This document shows positions 34,101 to 45,780 of a stretch of 64,000 nt of DNA, piece after piece. This DNA comes from Deroplatys truncata (Eukaryota; Arthropoda; Insecta; Mantodea; Mantidae), in assembly GCA_030765065.1 (NCBI GenBank), contig CM060978.1, positions 220,925,498-220,989,497 of the forward strand, read 5' to 3'. A program made the position numbers and the translations under genes. A model generated the notes under the pieces. It was not told where the DNA came from, did no database searches, and saw only the letters and a list, made by a program, of their open reading frames with translations. The number at the start of each line of letters is the position of its first letter. Position 1 is the first letter of the stretch.

Positions 34101-34762
34101 CTTATACACCAATGCTGTTTTGTCGACAATGAACCTGTTTTTCACTTACGATGGCACGCTCTCCCAGTAAAGAGCTACATAAATCCTAAAAACTGAATTA
34201 GTGTTCATGGTATGTGCAATTTGTATCATTTCAGTTTGGCTGACATATGAGAAATACAGCTCCAAACATGTTACCTATTATTCCGCTTTATTGAAATATA
34301 GTTTAAATACTTCACTGGCCAATGATAATAGCTTCCCTTACCATACAGAACATTCATAAAATGAAGAGTATCTATGAAAGGAATTCCATCCTTGCCTATA
34401 CATGAACATAAGTCTCAAAATCATTATTGTGTTTAATGTTCAGTATGCGGATATTTCCTTTGAAGCAGGTTTCTGCCTCCTAACGCAAAAACACTTTGTT
34501 GTTCATTCACGCATGAACAAGCTTTGTTCTTTGACTACTCCAGTCGCAGCACGCCAGCAGTGTTTCTTTAATACTTGGGAAATATTTGTTGATGCTATTT
34601 TCAACTACATAAAATTCTTTTTCCCCTTTGTTGTGGCTTGAAGCAAGCAGCTTTCTATTCGCGTGATCAGTAGGCATACTGCACGAGCTTTTCTGAGCCA
34701 TTCTAAAAAAAAGCGTGAACCATATTGTAGCTATATTGATAATCTACCAAATGTGAGACACC

Positions 34763-35590
34763 TTTTTTTTTAAATTCAGTAAAGTTTATTATACATTGCG
34801 TATAATACAATTCTGCGGAAACAGTGCAACGACATATAAATTATACATGACACATCTGTTGAGGTTGCAGTCCCATTGGCTGTCCGCAGTACATCAGTGT
34901 GAACATTTTTATTTTGTAGTAAATATTATTGTCGTTTGCGTTTGAGCCCTCGAAGATGGCGAGCGGTAGTGGAAGTAGTTCATTGGAGTTCCATTGTTGG
35001 ATTATTCGGGTCTTTGTGTAGAGCTTCGTTAGGCAGAGAACCCTTTTCTGAATGTTTTGAATTACTTTCAGCTGTGAGTCTGAAACCGAACTCATAATGT
35101 ACAGTCTTATTGCAAAATCCGTTAGTCAGCGAGAAATAGGTTACCATTCTTAAATGAATGATAATCGTGATGACCCTTGAGGAAAACTGTCTTTTATTAA
35201 GCGGTTAATATATTTTCTTGAATTGAGTTTACTGCCCAGTATAAGTCCTGGATATGATTTGGATTACTTAGTGGGAATATCTGCTCTGAAAGCAATTTTA
35301 TGAACTTGTTTTTAGTCCGTAAAGTGCACTGGAGTACTTTAGAGTTGCCCGGATTGATTTTTATTTTCCATTCTTGCACCAGGAGCCCAGAAAGTTAACA
35401 AATAAGGTTACTAGCCAAACAGTTATCATCCAACGATTTCCTTGTGCCTGCTTAAACAGCAACATCGTCTGCAAATTGTGCTATGGTTAGCTTTTAATGT
35501 TTTGGAAATTCGTCGATGTATATTAGGTATAAGAACGGCGCCCATGTGTTTCCTTGAAGACAGTAGTCGTTTGTATGGCATGTATTTGGT
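34763..35590 (-). pseudogene. 5-prime-truncated LINE with reverse transcriptase remains (Jockey-like)
   Basis: A non-LTR retrotransposon lying on the minus strand. Its 3-prime end is a T run (34763-34771), the complement of a poly(A) tail. From 5-prime to 3-prime on the minus strand it reads APFLYLIYIDEFPK, then AQFADDVAV. The FADD (codons at 35464-35475) is the reverse transcriptase catalytic pair. Next come LVQEWKIKINPGNSKVLQCT, LLSEQIFPLSNP and, after a frame change, QLKVIQNIQKRVLCLTK, the thumb and post-RT region. Several in-frame stops and frame changes make it dead. The palm-domain beginning, endonuclease and ORF1 are missing, so it is strongly 5-prime truncated, the usual outcome of target-primed insertion. 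The 154-codon plus-strand frame at 35442-35906 is a shadow. Confidence 0.8.
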
Positions 35591-35649
35591 TTCCCCGGTG
35601 TTGGCAGGAGAATACTGGAATGGTTTCTTCTCTAGCACGATTTTCTTTC

Positions 35650-35990
35650 CATCATTTCCCTTTCATTCCGTTTTATTCTCATCTTTCAGGTGTGCTTCTA
35701 GGTTTCGTGGTGTATGGCGGTGCCGGATAGATGGCACGGATGTATGCTCAATGGAGAAAGTATTCCCCTTGGACACCAGTGGGCTGCTTTATTGGTGGGT
35801 TGTTCATCGCCCTCTCTCGGCAGTTCTAGCATGGGACATATCTGCGAGCTTGGAAATGTTAGAAACTTACGCGCATCTCTGTGACCTGTCTGCCTTCGGA
35901 CTATAGCCTCTGTGATTCCTTCATCTCATCTCTTTCTCCTGGGAGTTCTAGGCCGCAGGTATAGGTCGCAGATATCTCCCTCCGTTTAAT
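35650..35990 (+). repeat. Dispersed repeat shared with 17990-18230 (inverted)
   Basis: Contains CATCGCCCTCTCTCGGCAGT, GTGACCTGTCTGCCTTCGGA, TATAGCCTCTGTGATTCCTT and TCCTGGGAG in the order found on the opposite strand at 17990-18230. This is GC-richer sequence directly upstream of the truncated LINE. Family unknown. Confidence 0.5.
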
Positions 35991-36875
35991 CACCTATAGC
36001 TATACCAATTGTGTGTATTTGAGACATAAGGTTTTCGTAACTAGCGGAGAAAGTTGGAGAGGAATAACTACATAAAAAGGTGTAAGAAATAGCTAGAAGA
36101 CAGCACCGAAACAGAAATCTCTTCACAACCACGAAATTTTGCAACTGTACTTAATTAAATGAAACTGTAAAACATGTCTGCAGGTAGTGTTAACTTAAAA
36201 CTAAAAACTGTTCTGTTATGTGTATTTAATTGTTGTTGAATAATTATACATTTTACATTTATGTACCTATTTCGAATATACAGTCTGTTAATTTCTATTT
36301 TATTTGAAATAATATTTATATTCCGAAATATTTAGCTATTTCTGTATACCTGAGATGAGGTTCTGATCTATTCTGAGGACTTTAACTCCAGCAACTTGAT
36401 CAAAGACAAGTTGTTGCTGTTTCCTAAGAACTGAAACCAGGTTCATAAGGACCACACAGTCGCCCACGCTCAGTGAACGCAGAGAAAATCAAAGGTACCT
36501 CAACTAGACGACTCATCTTAACTTTGACTCTCACATAGACGTTGGTTTTTCTGAAGTCAATATCTTCCTCTCGCAAGCTACGTTAACTCGTTGCGTTTCA
36601 GGATATTGGAATCCCTCCTCTGTCGTTTCTAGTGGTGAAAACAACTTCTAGGGACGCATTATTCCTTCTGGAAACAGGTTACATAGAATAGCATCCTAAG
36701 TTATAATGTCAACACTAGTTTCCGTACACAAATGTTAGCATTTCACTGCTCTTATTTTTCAAAATCTATGTTATATTGCTTGCATTTTTATTTACTCTAC
36801 TTTGTCCTCAAGAATTCCCTTTTTCTCCTGCGTTTGTTATTTTAATTTTCTAAAACTTACCTTTAACTATTCCGG
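35991..36875. other. AT-rich stretch, nothing recognised
   Basis: No gene or repeat supported. Confidence 0.35.
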
Positions 36876-36879
36876 TTAA

Positions 36880-37442
36880 CATTAGAACGCCGGGAGAGAT
36901 CAATTTAACTACATAATAGAATCTAATCGTTACTTTTGGTAGAAAAAATTACTTAAAAATAATTTCCTCCTTTGACTTTTATTCACGGTGGGTGCTCACT
37001 GCATTCATAAAAATGAATTATTTTCTAAAATTCAGTTGATGCCTATTATATTAAATGCGTGGAGGCCTCATATTCATACCCCTAATGCAATACTGGTCTT
37101 TTTTCATACTTAACAACCTAAATGCATATTATTTGATATGAATAGCAACAATGAAAAAATATAATAAGAGTGTTTATGTTTGGAAATCATACAAACAATG
37201 CCTTTAAACACACGTTACGTTACTTGTTCAACTCATATGTAAAAATGAAGTTGTATTGAGCTATGCAAAACCTTGTAAGATGAAAAAATTATGATAATAG
37301 CTTCCCATACGAGAAGATGAAATACTTCCAGAATTAATGAATTTTCAGGGTGGTAAATTGCTTAGAATAAAGTTATTATAACATACAAACACCACATTTT
37401 ATTGCTTGGGGTCAAATTGACCACTTTTATGCGTTCTATCAT
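36880..37442. mobile_element. piggyBac-type MITE
   Basis: The left end follows TTAA (36876-36879) and reads CATTAGAACGCCGGGAGAGA then TCAATTTAAC. The right end, read inward on the other strand, gives GATGATAGAACGCATAAAAG then TGGTCAATTTGACCCC. Both share TAGAACGC, an AG-rich step and GTCAATTT at matching distances. The right flank is CTAA, one change from TTAA. TTAA targets and such termini are typical of piggyBac relatives. The interior of about 560 bp has no coding capacity. Confidence 0.5.
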
Positions 37443-37590
37443 CTAAGAAAAATAATAGTAAATTTGGGAAAAGGGATATGAATAAATAGAATGTATGTCT
37501 TGAATTTTCTTAAAAAGACAGAAGCGCCTTCAAAGGTTTCTCATTCTGATCGAAGTTAGTACAACCGTGTAAACGTAAGATGTAGACCAA

Positions 37591-38210
37591 GGATGGTCAA
37601 CCTATTTTGAGCTGGGACAAGTAAAGTGATAAAACTTTTTGAAGGGCCATCTGACTAAATTTATATTAAGTATTTTATCCTGAACTAAACTAGTGAGGTG
37701 AGTATAGCTGTAGGCCAGTACATAAAACAATGTTTTAAATGTCATTTAGTTATTTTTATTATTGACTTTATTTTGAAAAAAACATCATATAACTTTACGC
37801 ATTTTTTTAAATCAAAATAAGGGAAACGCAGGGAGTTATAACAGAAATATTTCTTATTAAACTTTTAATAAGAACATTCCAAAGAATTTTGAAGTCCTGT
37901 AGTGTTAATGAAACGTTTGCCTTTGCTTTTCATTTACCAATTTCTCAACATTAGGTATAATTTTTATGTGCACTGAACAAGTATATTAGCATTATGTGCA
38001 TCTGCATTAGTTGAACCTTATTTATTCTTAACAGCATTCATGGTAGAAAAGTTTTGCTCACAAATGTATATATGTAGATCCAAATCTGCACATAGCCTTA
38101 TAGAAACATCGTAAATTTAAGGAAACCGGTCTAAGGAGAGACATTTCCAAATTTGAATCAAATTAGGGGAGACACGCGTGATAAAAATGCTCTTTAAACT
38201 TAGCACAAAG
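37591..38210 (-). pseudogene. hAT transposase C-terminal relic with 3-prime terminus
   Basis: On the minus strand one frame reads DLHIYICEQNFSTMNAVKNK to a stop. This corresponds to the hAT C-terminal dimerisation domain (family form FGSTYxCEQxFSxMKxxKxK), which is also seen in domesticated GTF2IRD2- and ZBED-type proteins. Further downstream, NANILVQCT recalls the following HxxxxLRxxT segment. The left boundary, CCAAGGATGGTCAACCTATT at 37591, resembles a hAT terminal repeat (type CAGxGGTxxTCAACCT) and would be the element 3-prime end. No BED finger or catalytic core is seen, because the rightward sequence loses similarity before the Tc1 copy at 38381. Confidence 0.6.
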
Positions 38211-38380
38211 TCCTCAGAGGTTTTTGATTTATATTATTTCCATTTGTAAGAATAGGGAGTATTTATGAATGTAAGATTCTGAAATGCAAAAAAGATTTCT
38301 GAATAAATCTATATTACTATCTTTAAGATTCGGAGGAAGATTTGGAAATGATTAATAGGTTCACATGGGATATAGAGGTA

Positions 38381-39592
38381 CACTACGTGATCAAAAGTAT
38401 CCGGACACCTGGCTGAAAATGACGTACAAGTTCGTGGCGCCCTCCATCGGTAATGCTGGAAGTCAATATGGTGTTGCCGACACTTAGCCTTGATAACAGC
38501 GTACACTCTCGCAGGCATACTTTCAATCAGGTCCTGGAAGGTTACTTGGAGAATGGCAGCCCATTCTTCACGGAGTGCGGAACCGAGGAGAGGTATCGAT
38601 GTAGGTCGGTGAGACCCGCACGAAGAGGTTTTCTACAAGGGTACAGGTCAGGACTCTGTGTAGGCCAGTCCATTACAAGGATGTTATTGTCGTGTAACCA
38701 CTCCGCCACAGCCCGTGCAGTATGAACAGGTGCTCGATCATGTTGAAAGATGCAATCGTCATCCCCGAATTGCTCTTCAACAGTGGGAAGCAAAAAGGTG
38801 CTTAAAATACTAATTCAGTTCTGCGCCGTGATCGTGCCACGAAAAATAACAAGTGCTGCAAGCCCCCTTTCAGGAAAATCACGAACACACCATAACACCA
38901 CCACCTCCGAATTTCACTTTTGGCACTACACACGCTGGCAAATGACGTCCATCGGGCATTAGCCATACCCACACCCTGCCATCGGATCGTCACATTGTGT
39001 ACCGTGATTCGTCGCTCCACACAACGCTTTGCCACTGTTCAATCGTGTAATGTTGACGCTACTTACACCAAGCGAGGCGTCGTTTGGCATTTTCCTGTGT
39101 GATTGATGTGTGGCTTATGAGCAGCCGCTCGACCATGAAATCCAAGGTTTCTAACCTCACGCCTGTCATAGTACTTGATGCAGTTTGGAATTCCTGTGTG
39201 ATGGTCTGGATATATGTCTGCGTATTACTCTTTACGACCCTCTTCAAATATCGGCGGTCTCTGTCAGTCAACAGACGAGGTCGGCCTGTACGCTTTTGTG
39301 CTGTACCTGTCCCTTCAGTTTCCACTTCACTATCACTTAGGAAACAGTGGATCTAGGGATGTTTAGGAGTGTGGAAATCTCGCGTACAGACTTCTGACAC
39401 AAGTGACGCCCAATCACCTGATCACGTTCGAAGTCCGTGAGTTCCACGGAGCCTCCCATTCTGCTGATTTACGATTTCTAATGACTACTGAGGTCGCGAA
39501 TAATGAGTACCAGGCAGTGGGTGGCAGCACAATGCACCTAAGATTAAAAACGTATGTTTGTGGGGTGTCCGGATACTTTTGATCACATAGTG
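38381..39592 (-). mobile_element. Tc1-like DNA transposon, copy 2
   Basis: 1,212 bp. Termini are CACTACGTGATCAAAAGTAT at 38381 and its complement ending TTTTGATCACATAGTG at 39592. TA flanks at 38379-38380 and 39593-39594. Same family as 9129-10365 but inverted relative to it. It is slightly shorter because of internal deletions. Confidence 0.93.
38463..39459 (-). pseudogene. Tc1-like transposase, inactivated
   Basis: The minus-strand start at 39457-39459 gives MGGSVELTDFERDQVIGRHL. The DNA-binding part is seen as RTGRPRLLTDRDRRYLKRVV and TQEFQTASSTMTG. The second catalytic block is intact, CIFQHDRAPVHTARAVAEWL, followed by MDWPTQSPDLYP. The sequence then jumps to CRKPLRAG, so the segment carrying the catalytic Glu (family NPIEHLWDxLE) is deleted. 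Frame changes separate the N-terminal, middle and C-terminal parts. The ancestral stop follows ATPY at 38463-38465. Dead, but with a better-kept second domain than copy 1. Confidence 0.9.
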
Positions 39593-39609
39593 TATGTGTT
39601 TACGGGCCA

Positions 39610-40230
39610 TTAAATGGCTCGCGCATTTAGGATTGGCCGCCTCTGACGTTGACAAAACTTGTTACTGGATACATGTTGAACGCTATTCGCATGTGCAGAG
39701 GAAACCGGGATCGTTTGTGTTAGTCTAGGGTAAGCTTTTATGACTTTATTTGTCTGCGCTATGGAAGTATGGAGTGAGGATAAATAACACAGAACGAAAA
39801 TTACCGAGAGAAGCCCGGGAAAAGGTCACGTGATATACACAAACTAGCCAATAAGAATATATATAAATTAAATAATATTTAGCCACGCTGAGAGAACCGC
39901 GAAAATTCCTCCAATGAGAAATCAGATCCTAAAATTTTAAGCGGGGGATCGTGGTCTTTAAATAGTCGAGATTTACCCCAAAATCGAGGAGTTGACTTGT
40001 AGATAAAGACGAGGAATCCACGCTACTCCGTCAGATAATGTTGGCGCGCAAATGGTGTTCTTTTGTGCGGAAGTGTAAAGGTGATCAATCACATATTGAT
40101 TAACAATGTATCGGTGATTCCCGAGTTCTATATAGTGATAAGTGAACAGGAACATTATTCAGTGTTTTTAAAGTGAGAAGTGACAATAAATTGCAGTTAC
40201 CCAAGCATTATGATAAGTAGTGAATTCACT
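39610..40230 (+). promoter_or_regulatory. Promoter-like region, owner unknown
   Basis: In order: E-box GGTCACGTGATATAC (39826), CCAAT in AGCCAATAAGAATATATATA (39848), a TATA-like TATATATAAAT, then TTTAAATAGTCGAG (39958) and GAGGAGTTGACTTG. A similar E-box plus reverse CCAAT pair occurs at 28671. The arrangement would suit an LTR or a host promoter, but no long coding frame follows. A weak tRNA-type B box (minus strand, GGTTCGATGCC, 40482-40492) lies further on. Confidence 0.22.
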
Positions 40231-40739
40231 TCTGAGCTCCTTTGTACCACTACTGAGATCGACGAGCTTATTAGTAATCCTGATAGGCAAAGTCCATGCA
40301 GACATCTCCGCTGAGAACCAACTAGCCAGTGCAACAGCGAGAATTACCGTACAATTAAACCAACCAGCCAGAGCAACAAGATGAAGCCACGTCTGATAGA
40401 GAACATAAAGTAGATACAGTGAATATTACCATTACTTCTCCTGTATCGGTCACTACACCGCGTTCGACTGCAACCCGCGCGGGCATCGAACCCGTGACTG
40501 CAACCAACGGCGCAGTCTTCGAAGTAAGAGGCGCAACGACTGACGCATAACGTTTCAGATTGGACATTCCCGACAGCTCCTTCCATATCTCAGCTAACCG
40601 GACGGATATTTTCGGGCGGAACGTTCAATATCAAGCAAGAACAGTCCCCTCTTCAAAGCGCATCCACCATGGAAACTGCACACCAATGAGGCGCATGGTA
40701 GTAATCCACCTAAACTTTCGCTTACCGACTTCACAAAGC

Positions 40740-40840
40740 CACGAAAAAATCGAAGTTCATGTTGTTCGACCCAACGGAAATTGAAACCGGGGCCTCAGGA
40801 ATGTGAGCTACTGCATCCCGCTCGGTAGCCAGTTAACCAA
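40740..40840 (-). mobile_element. tRNA-derived SINE head
   Basis: Minus strand: A box in ACTGGCTACCGAGCGGGATG (40817-40831), B box GGTTTCAATTTCC (40776-40788), with pol III spacing. No tRNA fold closes. Confidence 0.5.
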
Positions 40841-40879
40841 TCAGCTCTTAGAAAAGCCAGCACTAACCTATCTCCTACA

Positions 40880-43484
40880 CATAATGCAATAACCAAACAG
40901 AATAAATAGGGCGAGGGCGTAGCAATAGTACCAATGAATAAATGTTTATACAGCAGAAGCCACCAATAGCACATCCAACACAGGTTGAGCTAATTACTAG
41001 TCCCCCTGAGAACTGTTTCAGGACACAGAACACGTTTTTCCCTCTTACAGCATTAGGAAAAGTTTTCTTGAGAATGTGGCGATTCATCGTTCTTTTTAAG
41101 TGTTCTATCAACCTACCACGTTATTGTCTAATTGAAAAAATCTCTAGTCAAACATTTATCGCGATGATATGAAACGGGAGACTCAAATATCGCTTTATTT
41201 GTCTAAATGTACTGGTATAGTAAAGTGAGAAAATTTGTATATATGTGTGTATATATTATATGTGTACGTGTATATGTAGGGTAATCTCCAGAAACCTTCA
41301 ACCAATTTTGGTAACTCTTTCACCACTGAAGAATCCTACGCCTTTGACGAACATGGGGATATCTAACACCTTCAAATTTAAATTCATAAATTAATAAAAG
41401 TCCAAAAAGGATTTGCAAAGTCTCTGTTATGGAATATGAACGTATTGTAGTTAGAAAGGAACATAGGTGTGAAGAAGACTTTGATTTGTTTTGAAATTTC
41501 TATGGAGTATGAAATAGGTTTTACTCCAAAGAAAAAGAATGTAAAATAAGAAGCCGATATTTCATTTCAAACAATCTCTCTTAACGTTTACTTTCTTTCT
41601 TTTTTAACAAATTTTCGTACCTGGTGTCTAGTGGCGTGACTCTTTTGACTTCAGTTATGAAATTCACAACAACAAACACCAAGCATAGATCATACCAACC
41701 AGGTACCTTACAGTTTTAATACAAAGGAACTGGAATAAGGCGATACAAAAGGATAAACTTGGCTACAAAATGACTTCAAGTACACCTGAACTGAATTTAC
41801 TGTTCGTACTGCAAAATGCCACAGCATTTATAAAGGTTCTTCCTCAAATATATGTGCCATGGGATAACAATCAACAAATTTCAACTGTAATATAAGGAGT
41901 ACATTTGAAGAACTTCCCTATTTGCGTAACATTTTACGCTCTCATAACTAACGTGTTTCAACATCGTAACCTCCTTTAAGCTAAAATCTTTACATTTTTG
42001 CATCAAAATTCAACACTTTCTATTTCCATTTATCTCTGCCGTTTAGCATTTCACAAAATTTGCTCCAAATATGTACAGAAAATCTCAAATACAAAAATGC
42101 ACGAAGTGCAATTACTTCACGTAACCTCCAACAGATGAATATGAACTACTCAAAATCATGAAACGTACGCACGCACGCTCTTTATAGAAATTTAGATATA
42201 GTTACTTACAGAAAAGGTAGTTACAAGAATTTTAACAAACGAAATTTTGGACTACGTCGTGAGTTTGCTGGTTGTGAGCATGATGTAGAAAACTTGTCAG
42301 GCGGCTGGATTCTCGTAGACTAACCTCTCTTCCTCTACGCCGGACCAGCTGCTACTCGGTGCCGGACAGGGGAGATGTTTGGCGACAGCACTGCCTTTTC
42401 CCTGATGATGGAGAAACGATTAACTTTCCCATGCTCTGAAGACGTCGACATTAAATGATAGTCCAGGTATAATTCTGGAAAGTTCTTCATGCGGGATCAT
42501 GACGTGTTGCAGCAAATGCATCACTTCTGGCAGGTTCTGACAACTATCGTGAGGGAGTTGTGCCCAAAATGGCAGAATACATATAAAATATATAGTCACG
42601 ATGTAGCAACTATGAAACCGAAGACGCAGCAAAACAAAAGAGATCTGAATCTGCTTATAATGTTACGTTACGCTTGATACCAATTCCAAAATAGTTTAAT
42701 AACCCTCATGAAAGAAGATTTTGCTTTATTTTCTTTGTACTTATTTTGTACTCAAGTTAATTATAAGGACATACCAAATAGTTTTATAAAGAGGGAAGAT
42801 TGTTAGCAGACCATATGACTTTTGCAAAGAGGTTAACTTGGTGAGCTGTGAATCTTCTATTCACCAGCTTCACCTGGTTGTGTCTGTTTCGTTGTATCTG
42901 TTAAGTATTTCTGCATTATGCGAAAACTATAAAGCTTATATGTAATGAAATATGGGATCAATGAGAAGGTACAAAGATTTAAAAGGTCACTTATGTACTG
43001 TACTTGACTAAAACAATCACTCGATTATTCCGTCCTATGATTGTTCCAAAGCCAAAGGGTGCTTTCAGGCTGTGCAGCATTTCCAAAACTTGGAAGACGG
43101 TCGGGAGGAGTTAAGAAAATCAGACCTTCCGCCGATGTTTCACATCGTTTTGCGTTAATACATGGGGAATTCTCATCCATTATTAGAACAGTCGAGGTTG
43201 TATAAAATAGGCCATAGTGCGCCTTTTTTGTTCCAACGTGACCCCTAAGAGGAAGGGATGATGGGGGATCCTGAAGGCCTTAGATCCGGACGACGGTGAA
43301 TCCTTAACGATTCCAACAAAGCAGTATTCCTGACACCGGCTAACCCACTAGCAAGCTGGAGGTCACGGGTGTAAATGAGACACTCACAGGAAGAAAGGGA
43401 GCCCCAGCAGTCCCACCAAGCACCAGGCAAGTTCCACCGTCCTGCCGCAACACACTAACCGCAGTAGCCTGGTCCTACTACCCT
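40880..43484. other. Mostly unrecognised sequence with a small TA/TG microsatellite
   Basis: A TATATG/TGTGTA microsatellite lies at about 41237-41280. A GC-richer patch at 43240-43480 shares short pieces with 12650-12700 and 6910-6960 and is probably an old repeat. No coding signature was found. Confidence 0.35.
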
Positions 43485-43670
43485 GAAACATGAGGTGAAA
43501 CAGATGAAAGGAAGTGATAATGACAAATGCTGCACAGGGAATTGGTGGTAGAAGGGGAGACTGCGAAAAAGCCTATGATAAGTGGCTGGTCGGACGGGCA
43601 TCCAATCGGGATGTTCAGAATGCGAGCCTCACACGTTACCATGGAGCCATCGCACTGTTTCAGCACCGTT
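43485..43670 (-). mobile_element. tRNA-derived SINE
   Basis: Minus strand: head GCGATGGCTCCATGGTAACG with TGAGGCTCGCATTCTGAAC, like the head at 26511. The B box is decayed (GATTGGATGCCCG). A pyrimidine-rich tail follows. Confidence 0.55.
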
Positions 43671-44500
43671 AAGTGCAGCCTAAAATAGTGTACTATAAAG
43701 GCTTTTATGTATAAGAATAGTCGTGTCTGTATTATTACTACAAATTATTTTCCCATGTGTTTTATCAAACACAGTCTAAATCTACGAACGCTTATAGAGA
43801 TTGTACCTTCATAAATTGCTTTGGCAAGTCGTTTCTGATGATTATATCGGAGAACACAGGAGTTTGAGATAATCGCTCGGCTGGAGCCAAGAAGGACCTG
43901 TTGCATGCAGTGTACAGAGCTTCGCCTTCATCTATCCACGTTTAAACTGCTATCTGCAAGGAGAAATATGGCCCGGCTCCAACAAGCGTAATACTGTAGT
44001 AAGAGAGCACTTTCAAGTAATTACTCCTAAGTGTCTTCTCCGTTAAATGTGAGCTCTTTGTGAACCGTTGCAATATGAACGATAAGGCGTCACATCTGAC
44101 ATACGAAGCAACTGCTATTTCAGTTACTTCCTCTAAAAGCTTTTATTCTGAGAAATTGCATCCAATTGGTGCAGTTAACATCTATCCATCACTTACTTAG
44201 AAGCTGGAAGAGAAGTGTAACATGTGATAGGAGTGCGGCGCCATTTTATAAGGAAGAATGCATATTATTTCCTTGCTGACGTAGTGCAAATGGTGACTGC
44301 AGACCGGGAGGTCTGGATTCCATTGCTATGGGGATATCCTTTCTCCTGTTGTAACTAAAGTTAGAAGAACTTTGCTAAATATAACAATAAATTCGACGAA
44401 TTATGTAACGAAAATTTTGTATTGAGTACGAAAACAAAATACATAATGTAATTGCTTCTGAAAACTTTCTGTATTTTGAGGTACTGAGTAAACTAAGGCT
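43671..44500. other. AT-rich stretch, nothing recognised
   Basis: GACCGGGAGGTCTGGATTCC near 44303 looks like part of a SINE head, but without a second box it is not called. Confidence 0.3.
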
Positions 44501-45249
44501 ACTTTTTTGCTTTCTATACTACATATACTAAGTAGGGGAAGTATTGTATTCCACTCAAAACATGTATTTCACTGGATATACATGTTTTGAGACCCCTGAA
44601 TCCAAAAAAGCATTTTTGGAAACATGTCCGTGTGTGCGTCTGTGAGCAGCATAACTCAGAAGCGAAGTTGGATAAACACCAAACTTGGTATTTACGTTCT
44701 TTTCAAGAAAATCCCCCACCACAGATTACCATTTGCATGGAACATTATTCGAAAATTTTAATTTTTTCAAAAATGGCTCTAATTATTTTGAATAAAATAT
44801 CATATATTTAAGATACTTCCATGAAAAATAAAATGTATATCTTGTATTTTCTGGGAATGTCTCCAAAAGTATTCTTCATTGTGAACGACTTTTGCATAAC
44901 CGGTAAACCACAAGAGATAGACCAAATGTTACTACACATAAAATGTAGATCGCGTTGTTCCCTTAAATTTTCCAATACTTATACTTTTTCTGAAATGGGA
45001 ATTCGTTATTCTTTTTTTTTTTTTTTTTGTCCTGGACATACAAAGAGAATGGAATACTGCACATAGCAACCAGCTCTTAAAATATTTGACTATCGCTTAA
45101 AGTCTACCAATTCCCCTTGTATCTACAAGAAAATTAGCAATAAGATTGACATCACGATATCTCGATTACCATGAAGCATATGGAGAATAAGCGTTTGTAA
45201 AAATAGTTTCTACAAGAGTAGAGAAAGTCATGTGAGCGTAACACATCAG
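44501..45249 (+). repeat. R1 dispersed repeat, forward copy
   Basis: Second-best R1 copy. Start GCTTTCTATACTACATATAC and AAGTAGGGGAAGTATTG. A short TG island follows CATGTCC (about 44625-44645). Then AGCAGCATAACTCAGAAGCG and CACAAGAGATAGACC, ending GAGTAGAGAAAGTCATGTGA and TAACACATCAG. Internal deletions make it shorter than 13918-14804. Confidence 0.85.
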
Positions 45250-45554
45250 TAACACATATTGAATTTTAATAACGGGAGAGTTCAGCAGTGTAGGTACTTT
45301 TGGTAATGCACGGGAATATGTGAAAAGCGTTTCTGTCAGATATTCCAGAGGTTACGAGTTTGAATCGATTGGGATGATTCAACTGGACACGGCATTTTCG
45401 GGGTTTTACCTTATCCTGAGAAGACGAATGTTCGGTAAAAGAAAACTGTACAGACATTCGGCTTATGAAAGTATTATTTCATCCATTTCATTCATTAACA
45501 TACCACTTATCCTGTTAAAGAACATAAAATTGCAAAAAATAAATATATGAATAC

Positions 45555-45780
45555 AATTCTGATGTGTTACATTCACATGAAGCTCTCAACTCATTTTCAT
45601 ATAAACTACTCTTACAAAAGGTTATTTTTCTACCCGCTTTTTGTTAATTGAGATTAAGATTCATTACAATTTCATTACAAATACAATACGATTCGTTGTA
45701 GGTACAAGAAGGCTAAAGTCATAGTCATATTTTTTAAAAAGCAGATCTCTATGTCATATTTGAAACTCTTTGAATGACTA
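45555..45780 (-). repeat. R1 dispersed repeat, 3-prime end fragment, reverse
   Basis: Begins CTGATGTGTTACATTCACAT and continues AACTACTCTTACAAAAGG, TTGTAGGTACAAGAAGGC and AGTCATAGTCATAT, then ends. Confidence 0.65.

Noticed and set aside
35442-35906. 154-codon plus-strand open frame
   Set aside because: Its first part is antisense to the LINE reverse transcriptase and the rest lies in a dispersed repeat.
40482-40492. Additional SINE head on the minus strand
   Set aside because: A good B box (GGTTCGATGCC), but no convincing A box at the right distance.
41237-41280. R1 copy with a TG island
   Set aside because: TATATG/TGTGTA microsatellite only; flanking sequence does not match R1 blocks.
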